From Stichopus chloronotus (Eukaryota > Echinodermata > Holothuroidea > Aspidochirotida > Stichopodidae), in NCBI GenBank assembly GCA_021234535.1, contig CM037838.1:28125969-28189968 (forward strand): a DNA stretch of 64,000 nt, in the 5' to 3' direction. A program made the translations under genes and the position numbers. The notes beneath the pieces are model-generated. The model made no database searches and was not told the origin of the DNA. It saw only the letters and a list, made by a program, of their open reading frames with translations. Shown here piece after piece: positions 46,559-57,190 of this stretch; position 1 is the first letter of the stretch; every line of letters begins with the position of its first letter.

Positions 46559-49500
46559 GGTTAGACACGGGAACATGCATCCGACGACGATGTACAAAGG
46601 AGAGAGGAGGACATCAACAAGTGACCAGGAGATTGTTGAATGCTTTGTGAGGGAACAGTCTAGCACGGATACATCCCAAAGTAACAAAACACGATCAACG
46701 TCAAATTGTTTGAATGACTTTGGAATCGTGTGTTCCCGTGGTAACAATAGCTGAAATCAAATACACTTGCACATCTTCACCGTTGACCTGCAATGCATGT
46801 GAAAGACACGACACGACAACTTCGTAGGGCGGTATACAAGAGTTTATTTAGGATGGTGATGCCTGGTGGAGATCGAGGGATAAAGATTGGAGCGTTGGAG
46901 ATATAAGTGATCACATTTCTACCAATCTATGTGAAAGAGCCAATCAGTTGAGAGCTTATTAAAAAATTAATACATGAGGGAAGATGTCAAGAGTTAAAAC
47001 TGCCCACAAATTCTAAACTTGGGCTCTTTTAGTCATGCAACAAGCTGAACATGATATTAAAATGAGCTGATAAGCAGAAGAGAAACATCCACATAATCAA
47101 AGAGAAGTCAATGTATCTGATTAATTCATTGTCTGTTAGACAGCAATAATGCAGATACGTAAGTGCCACAAAGCTCAGTTTTATACAGTAGTTGCAAAGT
47201 TTAAGAAGTTGTACTCCACAACTATACAGTGACAAAAAGTCATGCATGTCCTTTTTTTCTTTCTTCATACAGCATGGAAACTGCAGATGTGCAACAGCAG
47301 TATTTGCAACAGATCTGATTCCAATAGCATGACATTAATGACACAGAGTACATGAATGGTAATGAATGTTCACAATCATGAAAGATTAGAGGTGTGGTCA
47401 TTGCAATCTCTCTCTGTTAGTAACAAAGTATTTTCTCGTGCAATTCTGTGAGCACAGACCCGAACCATGTCTGTTAGGTGGACACAGGTCAGGAGATGTT
47501 TGTACTGTCAGTCTAAGTGCTTTAAGGGCATGGTGTTAGAAGACAGCATAGAGTGGTTATTACTGTAGGAAATTGTCCAAACTGCCATAAATGGGAGATA
47601 TGGTCATTACAATTAGCAGCTGGTTATTGATATTACAAATCAGTCAAATACATGGGTGTGATCAAGTATGATGCAGTGTCCCCTCCTCCTACCTTCACCC
47701 CCTCCCCCTTCTTATCTTCCTCCACACACACCATTTTCTAAGATATAGAACATCATCGTAGGACAAACTTATCATCAAAGGTAATTCATTTGTGTACAAT
47801 AAGACTGACCAGTTCTCCTGCTTTAAAAATGACCGGACTGAATTACAGGAGTTTACTGATTATCAAGAGAACTTTCTTCATCACCAGGATGAACACTAGT
47901 ATACAGAATAACAGGATAAGCATTACTTCTGATGAAGTTTCTTGGATTTGTGAGATCTTAAAGTTTGATTTTAACTTCATACACTTACCCCTTGCTGACA
48001 TATGACCTCAGACTACACCCAAGCGAAATTCTAGCATCCCGCCCTCTGAGCCTAGGCTCGCCCTTATTTAAACTTTCACTTGACTCTCCCACTACCTGTT
48101 AATTATTATGGCCTTCAGTATAGTAATTAAAAAGTTCCTGTTTAGGAGACACTTGTCCAAGATGAATGCATTTGTTCTACACATGATCTTACCCCAGAAA
48201 CTACCACCGAAAGGTACGATAAATTACACCTTCAAGTATCTCTAATTCCAGTTGAACCTTTGGTACATCATGAATCACTAATATCGTCAGATTTGGACAG
48301 CTAGTGCTTTTCTTTATTCCATCGACAGGCTTTCCATGTTAGTTTTAGACCAAACATCCCACCACCCCTGCCTGTCCACTCTCTAGTTTGAAATCTGTCA
48401 ATCTATTATTCAGGGAGAACCCATAGATTGCTGTACCCTTAAAATAACCATAAGACCATGCCAACTTAAAGAGGGCTTCCTCAGTTAACTTTGATGAAGT
48501 ACCCATGCACAGGGAAAAATCATGTTGATGTAAGTAATGTGTCGCTGATCACGTCCCTGCAGAGGGTTATAAGGGGGGTCCCCACCCTGTATACCCTTTC
48601 AAGGTTTTCTTACAGTTGGGGCTCAAATGAAAAATTTTTTCACTTCTCCAAGCCGATATCTAATTTGTTGGTAAATTATCTCAGTCAGTTTTGAGGGAAC
48701 TTTGAGTGTTTTGATGCAGCTCAGCATGTTTGAAACGAAGAAACATCTTTCCTGTTTTGTTTGGGTTTTTTTTCAGTGTACTTCCCATGATTTTGCGTAC
48801 AACTACAAGCCACACTCCACTATTCAAGTGGCACACAGGTTGCCATTTGAAATAGCCTAATGTCCAAGATGTGGGTAAATCTACAACACTTCCTACTTCC
48901 CAAATTTCCTACGTCACATTCTTTCTAACCTCATTTCTTTACCCCCTTCTTCTTCCTTTCTTTCTTCCAATAACGTGAATACTTGATATCCCCTTCACAG
49001 AAGCTCTGAACAATTTGCTCTTTATCATTCATTCCAAACTTTAACAAAAGTTCTTTGTTCCATCTTGCGTTTACATGAAATAGGACAATAAAATCAGAAA
49101 CCTTAAGAATATGAGATAGGTGGAGATCAAAATCAGATCAAATTTAAGATCCACTGCAATACATGTGTCACATTACCCCCATGCCCCCACCCCCCAAAAA
49201 ATACACAACTCCAATAAAGGGTTATGACTTAAAACACAAATGAGACATCACTCATGACGTTTTCATTTCTTCTACTTACACCTACCCTCTTCCAACACCT
49301 CTTTAGTATAATAGAGAGGTTCCCTTTAAACCAAGCATTCTACTCCACAATCTTAAAGGAACTATCCACCAGACCCCTACTGTAATGGTATGTTACAGAA
49401 CCCTATCAGTCACCCTTGGTCCTAGATTTGGTTTGCATCCATCTCCGCATGCACAGAGAGTACAGGTTACCCTTTGACATTTTTTTTTTAAACAAGGGAG

Positions 49501-49659
49501 AGTCACCCCTGTAATCCCCCTAACAATAGACATACATTAAAAGAGGAAGCAGAGTAACTTATAGAAGGATCTTAGTCACTGCCAAAAATTCCTCTTAACC
49601 ATCAACAGTTTTGACAGGTGGAGCTACGATTTACTTATATGAAATTCTTCTTTCCAGGC
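46559..49659. other. 3' UTR of the fibrinogen-domain gene, then intronic sequence
   Basis: The first few hundred bases keep a somewhat higher GC content and probably form the 3' UTR. No AATAAA occurs nearby. The nearest candidate is ATTAAA at 46958-46963, about 400 bases after the stop. Beyond that nothing gene-like was seen up to 49659. Confidence 0.5.
46958..46963 (+). promoter_or_regulatory. Candidate polyadenylation signal (ATTAAA)
   Basis: This is the commonest variant hexamer, placed about 400 bases after the TAG of the fibrinogen-domain gene in an A-rich stretch. In AT-rich DNA it could be coincidental. Confidence 0.3.
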
Positions 49660-49905
49660 CCATAGCCAGATTAATCAATGTTTTTTGGTGGCACATCCAT
49701 GCTGGGATTTTGCCTGCCTAGGGGAGGTGTCTAAGGAGAAGGGGCCGACCTCCCTTTTGAATTTTTTTGCCCTTCTCAATAGTTCTAAATGCAAAATGGT
49801 GCAAGTTTAGCTTTCTTTTCTTTATACATTTGTATTCCAAAAATGTTGGATTTTTTATTGAAAATTCTATTTGAGGGAGGAGGGGGCCCATGCCCCAAGG
49901 ACCCA
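49660..49905. repeat. Dispersed repeat family R4, copy 1
   Basis: The segment 49725-49840 (TCTAAGGAGAAGGGGCC, then AATTTTTTTGCCCTT, then GGTTCTA-like, then ATGCAAAATGGTRCAA) matches 56305-56385 in the same order. The wider piece starts GGCCCATAGCCAGATTAATCAATG, and a similar GGCCCATAGACAGAATGACTGATTT lies at about 55240. The family is probably made of pieces of a longer element. Its type is unknown. Confidence 0.6.
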
Positions 49906-52375
49906 TTCTCCCGTCCTACTATATAAACAAAGAAAGGGAACATTTTAAGCAGTTATCACAGAGGTAGCAGATAAAACCAACATCATGGTCATTTCTGAAT
50001 TTGTTTAAAAATTATTACATCTTAAGTATGCTTGATGAAGTGATGCTGCTTTTAAAAGACACTGTAGTGCCATGGCACACACACTTTGTCCAAACTTTTG
50101 GCAGCTGTTTTATTTTTGGTTTTGTTTGTTTTCAAGCAAAAATGTGTGAATGATACTTCTTATGACTAAATGTAGTCATGAATGTTCAAAAAGAATCAAT
50201 TTTTTTTAAAAAATGTTTACATTTAGTAAAAATTATTAAAAAGAAATCTGGCTACTTGAAAAGGGTCTCTGTACATGGTACTTTTCGGTGTCCTAGAGTC
50301 ATGCCAGACAAGTAGCTTCATGGTCATGTGGTGTCAGTTCTATTCCAATGAATACATATGCTCCCAAAATATGCCCGCAGCTGGTTCCAGGTTAATGGTT
50401 TACCACTTCAAATAGGTTAAACTTTTTGTATTGTAAATTGGTTTTGCAAAAGACTTCTTGTATTAAGTTTTACAAAAAAATCCCCAACACAAATCTTTAA
50501 AAGGAGGATTTTCTCACATAGTAATTATAAGTAGCATGTGGGGCACAACTCTATTTTCAGAGATTTCTCAACCGCAGGTTGCTAGCACACACTGGTTGAA
50601 GAAAGTGCCCACAGGGTGAGCTTTGCGAAAAAGTTTGGAAGGAAAAGGTCAGTATTTTTAACTTTACAGTATGATAAAAATGGTCAGAGTACATTGGACT
50701 ATTTTTAGTTCAAAGTTTTTTTTTTTTTTTTTTTTGTAGTGCAAGAGAACTTTATGACAAACACTGCTTTGTAAGCAAAAATTCTTAAAATAAAAAGGTT
50801 TAATGTTTGCAAAATGGAGAGCCTGGTCAACCTGTCAAACAGAATGACAGCATGATTCTTAATTTCATGTTCACCATTTTCCAGAAAGTTCTTCTTGTGG
50901 TGAAGGTCACTGACATCAGTTTCAATAAAAATGTAACAGTCATATCATTTTTCAGATCAACATTACATGACTCAAAGTAGAAATTACTTAGTCATCACAA
51001 TTATACTCTTTGTGATGAAACTTTAATCTATCTATGAAAATTTGTTAGTTGCAAGAAATATTCATTCATTTATTTATTGTCATACATTCATTCATCTTTA
51101 CAACTTAAAATGATAAGAACAACTCAGATGCATCTAAATATATTCCTTTTCTTTTTAATAATGCCATAAGAAAACTGTTATGGTTTTCATGCAGATGATT
51201 TAAAGAGGAAGCACTGATTTGTCAAAGGCCCTTCCACACTAGGCATGATAAGATGCAATTCAATGCGATAAAAAGGTTAGAGTAAGGTTACTTACAAGAC
51301 CTTTCCACATCATAAGCTATAGAATGTGATACTACATGAAGCGACGTTGTTATCACAGCAATGGTTTTTGCGGCCAATTGTTGCCCTCTGTAAAATCACA
51401 TGATTATTAGGACAACCAGGTGTGATGTCACACAATTGTGTACATAGCAGTCAAGCACCCTGTTTTGCACGAGCCCCAACAGACCCTCACTGATGAGTTA
51501 AGTGCACCTTTAACATGTTATTCACTTAACATTATCACAAACAAAGCTGTGATAAGAACTCTTACCAGAAAACATCTATTATAATTAGAAAAGAACTTGA
51601 GCCGTTGCTTCACTTTTGTTATCGCAATTGTTCTTTGAATGATAATGTCTGAAAACTTAAGTTAAACAAAGGATACATAAATTGTTTTGAAATGAAACAG
51701 TCTGCTATTTATCATTTTCTTTACGGTTGATTTTAATGTAAATACATGTATGACATAAATTATAAATATGTATAATGCTCGTTAAATATCACTTAGTATC
51801 AGTGAAGAAATTTCTGAATGTGTTCATTGTGTAATTAAAAGAAAATGAAATAAAGAACAAAGACCTTTATCTTTAACTTTTTGAAACAATTCTTAACATG
51901 TCCTTTTTTTTGGCCTTTTCTTTTATGATTTGATTCAGTCAACTCTTTAGCATATATGGCAAAGGTAGCCCCTGAGACGATTCGTGTCACGTCACATGAG
52001 TGGTACTGCTAGTGATGAGCAAAACACACATGCACACATAAGGCATATAAGCATGCCTATTTACAGCACACGCTCACCCCTGTCTATAGTGTGACAAACT
52101 ACACACTCGCTCTTCAAAACAAAGAACATGGGACAAAGTTTATGCTTGCCTTTCAACCCAGAGAGACGTCACATGTGCTCATGTGACGATGGTCAGACTC
52201 CCCTATACACCTCATGATATCCCCACTACCAGCTTTTTGGGGAGATCAGAGAAATCTCCAAAGTTTACCAGGTTTGGAAAGGAACAAGCAGCGGCACGCT
52301 TATCTCAACGAATCTGTAAAATACTTAAAATATTGCAAAAAGTGATATCACAATTGCCAGTCAGAGCCATCATGG
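49906..52375. other. Intronic, non-coding; poly-T run
   Basis: Nothing gene-like was recognised. A run of 20 T occupies 50716-50735 and could be the reversed A-tail of a retroposon, though no element body was identified on either side. The GATAAGATGCAATTCAATGCGATAAAA stretch at about 51247 and similar phrases nearby look like a decayed repeat. Confidence 0.5.
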
Positions 52376-52631
52376 TTAAAGGGAATGAGCAGTCATCCAT
52401 ACTTTACTTTGAAAAGTCTTCAAAATCTAGGCTTGTAATTCTGTCCTCATTTCTCTCAGAAGTATTTTTCATGATGTTACTATATATCAGTACTGCATAA
52501 GCAAGCTGTTATGCTGCAAAACTACGTAATTCAACAACAAAAATGATATCACATAATGCAAAAGAAACATTCATGAATTAACATAGGGTGGTATGCTAAT
52601 ACAGTTTGGTATGACTGCATTTCCCCTTTAA
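52376..52631. mobile_element. Possible TTAA-bounded MITE (256 bp)
   Basis: The left end reads TTAAAGGGAATGAGCAGTC. The reverse complement of the right end reads TTAAAGGGGAAATGCAGTC. Aligned with small gaps, most positions agree. The TTAAAGGG start is shared with the elements at 34278 and 26337. The inverted repeat is imperfect and the interior is unremarkable, so this is tentative. Confidence 0.4.
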
Positions 52632-54491
52632 ACTGGTCTTAAAGCAGTCCCTGTTTCTTGGCTGTATCACACTTCTGTCAGTAAACTTCCTGTATTTGTG
52701 AAACTCAGTGTAAATCTTGTTAGCCTAGTTCGGACAGGGACATTACTTTGGGCTGTAGTAACTGTAATTCTTTCCCTACCAGTCTTGTATGCTGATACAG
52801 TATTTTTCTCCCAACCTCCCCCCTCCCACACATACACACACACCCTAGACTGCAAATGAAGCTTCACAACCATTGCAATCTCCTCTCTATTTACATCCTG
52901 CAATTTTCCCTCGCCTCCCCCCTCCTCTTCTCCTTCATGGCTACACCACCAATATAGACCACATATTCATTGACAAAGAGGACAGATTGAGTGGTACTCA
53001 CAGTCCACTTCGCAATCCCCAACATTCTGTTGTCAAGGTTATAAAATTCACTGTTTTATGCATGGAACCACTGGGTCTGATCTTGTGGTAGAGATGATTT
53101 CATGGACATGGGCCTTTTCACAATAGTAAGGAATTAAGATATGTAGGCATATGTCACAATGCATAAAATTGTCAGTTTTGATTTTGTTTGTGGAAGTTGT
53201 TGGTTCGTCGCTAGAATTTGGGGTGATCCAAGTTACCAGTCAGTCCAAACAGTGGATTAGTTACACCGGACATAACTTTCAACCTTTCTTTTGAAGCTTT
53301 AAATATGCTTCACAAATAAAACAAACACCTTTCTAAAAAAATTCCAAAACTTTAATTGACCCCAACCATTTTCATCTTTCTCTCGTTTCTTCTTCTTTCT
53401 TGTCTTTCCTTCCCCCTCCCCAGACTTCCCAACTCCAGATTTTACATGGGCTGGAGGCACTATTGTTGAATTAAGTAAATTACCATTAATTGATTTGTGT
53501 GGGAAAACTGCATGGAAAACATGAATGGCCATCATGAAAGGTTACATTGTCCTAGTTCAAGATTAGTACACAAAGTGACACACTGACAGGTGTCTATGAG
53601 GACTGCAGTGTGCTAGGGTTAGGTTGTGATGATGGCTGAGTGGAAATGCCACATGGCCAAATATCGTGGGAGTGTAATCACAACATCCTTTGGAAAATCC
53701 TCTTTGAGATATATTTAGATCTGGCATATTGAAACAGGTAAATCGTCAGCTGCCTTAATTGCACAGTCATTCATTGACGACAAATGAAAAGCGACCTGCC
53801 TGTTGAAAGACATTTTGAGGTCACTTTGTTTTTCCATTTGTGTCCTGTGTGTGCCGGGATGTACCGTAGTACATGTACTGTATGGTGGTGCTAGACACTG
53901 TTGAACACCAATGAACTTACCCTCACACTTTTATCCTCAAGCAAGACCAGAGTTACAAAGTGGTCAGGCCCAGGGGAAAGCTGGCAAAAAGTTAGGAAAG
54001 GATGATTGGGGAGGGGACAGTAAGACACTGAGATGAGGCAAAAATGAGAATGATAATTGTGTCAAGATGTTGATGAAACTCAGTTCAAACAGAATAAATT
54101 AGCTCACACACACACATATACCGTAGGCCTACTGTGTAAAGCTTAAGGTCAGTGTTACCCAACCAGAGTCATACAATCAGTTCAGAATGGAGCAATGCTA
54201 GTGAGTGGTAAAAGCCTTGGAGTACTCTGAGTAAGCATTTCCGTGGAGAAAAAGAAGTGATGAAAGATAAGAAAGAAGCCAAAAGTGCTTTTCCAGTGCA
54301 TATTAAAGCTTGTTAACTATGTCCAATGTTGTCAGAGGACTAAATAAACCAACATATAACCTCTCTCATATGCAAAGTTGCCTCTTACAATATTCAACAC
54401 ATTCCAGGTTTGGCACAAAGTAACAAGGTTGAACATACACAAGGTTACATGTAAAGTCCCCTTTGTGGCGGGTAATTTCTATACGTGTCAG
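52632..54491. other. Intronic, non-coding
   Basis: No gene was recognised. C-rich and CT-rich tracts at 52812-52850 and 52905-52935 and a short CA run (about 52832-52843 and 54108-54118) are compositional only. Confidence 0.5.
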
Positions 54492-54817
54492 TAAAGGGAA
54501 ATAGGGCACTTAGAATACAAAAGCATACAAAGAAAATAGCATTCAGTCTCATCAACAAACATCTGCAAAAGCTTTATCCCCTCAAAACATCATTATGCAT
54601 ATGATGAGTAACCGAAGAGGTATCATTTGAATTTTGAAAAGTTTGAGTGAACAAATCATTGTTGAGCAACAAATATTTCTACCTGTGAGAAACTTATTTC
54701 TTGAAAAGAAGGCTACTCTCCTTCCCTATTTTGAATAATCTATCATTCTATGTCCACAGACATTGGTTTAAAAGTATGGTTGTTTTCTGCAAAACAAACG
54801 CCTCATTTCCCCTTTCA
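54492..54817. mobile_element. MITE-like repeat family R3, copy 2
   Basis: Left end GTAAAGGGAAATAGGGCACTTAG. The right end, read inward, is CTGAAAGGGGAAATGAGGCGTTTG. These form an imperfect inverted repeat with the common core AAAGGGGAAAT-RGGC. The interior corresponds to 42005-42345. This copy preserves the ends better than copy 1. Confidence 0.72.
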
Positions 54818-55301
54818 GCATGGGTGGTGATTTAATGAACCCTTATTTCATCCTATGTGCTTAAATTCTTGGAGAATCTGAAAAGACAATCAGCCTATAC
54901 CTGAGGAGCAATCTTCAGTTTCAATTATAGGTGAATGTCACTGTAGTGGACGTAAATATCGATGATGAAATACACTTTTTGGAACTTCTGTCAATCTTTT
55001 GACATATTCTGGCACTAATATTGACATTGACATGGATTAATTTAAACTCCCCCCCCAGAAAATTTTCAGGGGAAAAATGGAAGTAAGATCAACATCAGGT
55101 CACACGTCCTAGTTTGTTCACTTTTTCTGCCCCCCCCCCCCATTTTTATGATGACCTCAACAAGGACTCTGATCTGGGTACATGCAGGACTGCCATGGAC
55201 TACCTATCCAAACAGCTCATTTTAAGGTAATTTAGGCAGGCCCATAGACAGAATGACTGATTTGGGGGGGGCATGTTGACACTGGAGTTTTGCCAGCTTG
55301 G
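54818..55301. other. Intronic, non-coding
   Basis: No gene was seen. Two C homopolymers occur, around 55049-55056 and 55131-55141, together with a G-run at about 55264-55271. Confidence 0.5.
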
Positions 55302-55955
55302 ACATGTGAAAAAGCGCCCTTTATTCGCACTGCCATCCGGTTTTTAGTGCCCAAGGCACATACCAAGGCAACCACATCATTCGAAAGAAATTCAATACCT
55401 CTCTCCACTGGCTGACTGGCCTCATTTTTACAATATAACATACAAAAGTGAAATTTACAGTAAAATATGTCCAGATACAAAATCTAATGGCAATTTAACA
55501 TTAAATTACACTTTCAAACGAAAACTTTGGTTGAGTAAGAAGCAATGTAACAAAATATCACTGTCTTCTTTTGTTTTTAAATGAGTTCTTCTTGCAAACA
55601 AACTTCCTCCCCTCTGCAGTATTGTCAATACCATTAGCTCAATTAGGACTGTACCATTACCGTGAATTTTCAAAAGAAAAAATGTTCTTGCACCCCATTA
55701 AACATGAGATTTCAAATACAAGTTTTTCAGACACACTGATTTTATATTTCTATACCTTATTACTTATATTTTATGGACTTAACTTCATAATTTCAACCCT
55801 AACATAAAACTATACAATAAACACCCAAAGTTACCTCGATCACCCCTTAAGTTTGTGTTACGTAAGTGGGTTACACATTTCTCTATTCCAACAACGTTAC
55901 GCAGTACACTGAGTCTAGTCCTTATTTCACTGCACAAGCACTAGCACTGTGTTCA
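55302..55955. repeat. Dispersed repeat family R2, copy 2 (about 650 bp)
   Basis: Counterpart of 18968-19618 in the same orientation, about 36 kb away, with substitutions and few indels. The similarity may begin slightly earlier (from about 55270), where TTGACA-CTGGAG resembles TTGACATGACAGG in copy 1. Confidence 0.85.
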
Positions 55956-56249
55956 ACGTAACTGCTGCAGCAACGCTTCGTGCCAAAACAAACGTGTGAT
56001 AAGAGATATTTTGTATGGAGGACGAACACTTAGGATACAGCAATTTTTTGAAGGATTAGGCATCGGGAAGTATTTTGACGAATTCTGCACTAAATTAAAA
56101 AATTCAAGCACATAATCAGGTGCAAATGATCCATCAAACACTATCTTGGTATTCTTTATCCAATAACACACAAAAATCATGCCACTTTTTGGTGTGTGAC
56201 TGAAAAAAATCTGTCTTCATCGGGCGGTAGCTGTTACGTAATAAGTCAC

Positions 56250-56415
56250 TGACTAGGGAAAGTATTTGTCCTTCAAATGTGAGTTGGAAGCCAGTAGCAG
56301 TCTAAGGAAAGGGGGTGTACCTTATGTTTGGAAATTTTTTTGCCCTTTTAAATGGTTTTATATGCAAAATGGTACAAAATTTTCCACATCTGTATTCAAA
56401 ACCAGCAAGACAAAA
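56250..56415. repeat. Dispersed repeat family R4, copy 2
   Basis: GTCTAAGGAAAGGGGG, AATTTTTTTGCCCTTTT, AATGGTTTTATATGCAAAATGGTACAA and TGTATTCAAAA parallel the blocks of 49725-49850. It is shorter than copy 1. Confidence 0.6.
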
Positions 56416-56579
56416 GGCATTGTGATTCCTTGCCATATGGATATCTTATAACCAACATGACTTACCCACATGACAAGTATGGGATTAATTACAGTTATTC
56501 CTCTTGAAACATCTTACTAATAAGCTTTTGACTCAAAATGGCATTTCACCCGCTCTTAAAAAATAGGTGCAAAACCTAC

Positions 56580-57190
56580 AAGTATGTGATCCCTCACAGT
56601 TATGCTTCTTGAGATAAAGTGCTTAAAGGATTTTGACTTCCGGTGACCTCAAATGGCTTACACAGTTTGACCTCTGGTAACCTAATATAACTTTTGACCG
56701 TCACCAAAATCATGACAGATCATCTACTCAGTATGAATAACACACATACAGTAAGTATGGGATCAGTCAAGGTTACCATTCTTGACATATGGTGTTTTTA
56801 AAATGTTTTCAGTTTGTCCTCTGGTGACCTCAAATGACCTCTGATCACCATTAAAATCAATACAAATCATCTACTTGGTATGGAAAAGGCACACATTAAT
56901 TATGAGAATAGTCAAGGTTACCTTTTTGAGATATTATGTTTATGTTCTCTCATTTTGATTTGGTGACCTCAAATGACCTTTGACCCTCACGAAAATCGAC
57001 AGGGATCATCTGCTGAGTATGGCCAAAGCATACACCACATATGAGATTATTGAAGATATATGAGATTAATATTATTACTGTTCTGGAGATATTCTGTCCA
57101 CAAGATTTCACAATGTGCCTTTTGGTAATCTTAAATGACCTTTGAACTCCACTACAATCAACAGAAATAATCTGATGTAAAATTTTAGTG
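56580..57190. repeat. Tandem repeat with GGTGACCTCAAATGACCTTTGACC core, four units
   Basis: The core recurs at about 56642, 56823, 56962 and 57124, spacings 181, 139 and 162. The linkers between the cores are also alike: AAAATCAATACAAATCATCTACT, GTATGG, CACACAT, and GGGATCAGTCAAGGTTACC with TTGAGATAT. Units are diverged but plainly related. The third core holds TGACCT, four bases, TGACCT, one base, TGACCC at 56964-56986. I recall similar GTGACCTCAAATGACCTTTGACC repeats being common in marine invertebrate genomes. Confidence 0.85.

Noticed and set aside
46154..46747. Two minus-strand frames overlapping the fibrinogen-domain exon
   Set aside because: They are antisense to a clear conserved coding exon.
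50716..50735. Poly-T run as the tail of a reversed retroposon
   Set aside because: No retroposon body, promoter box or target duplication could be identified on either side.
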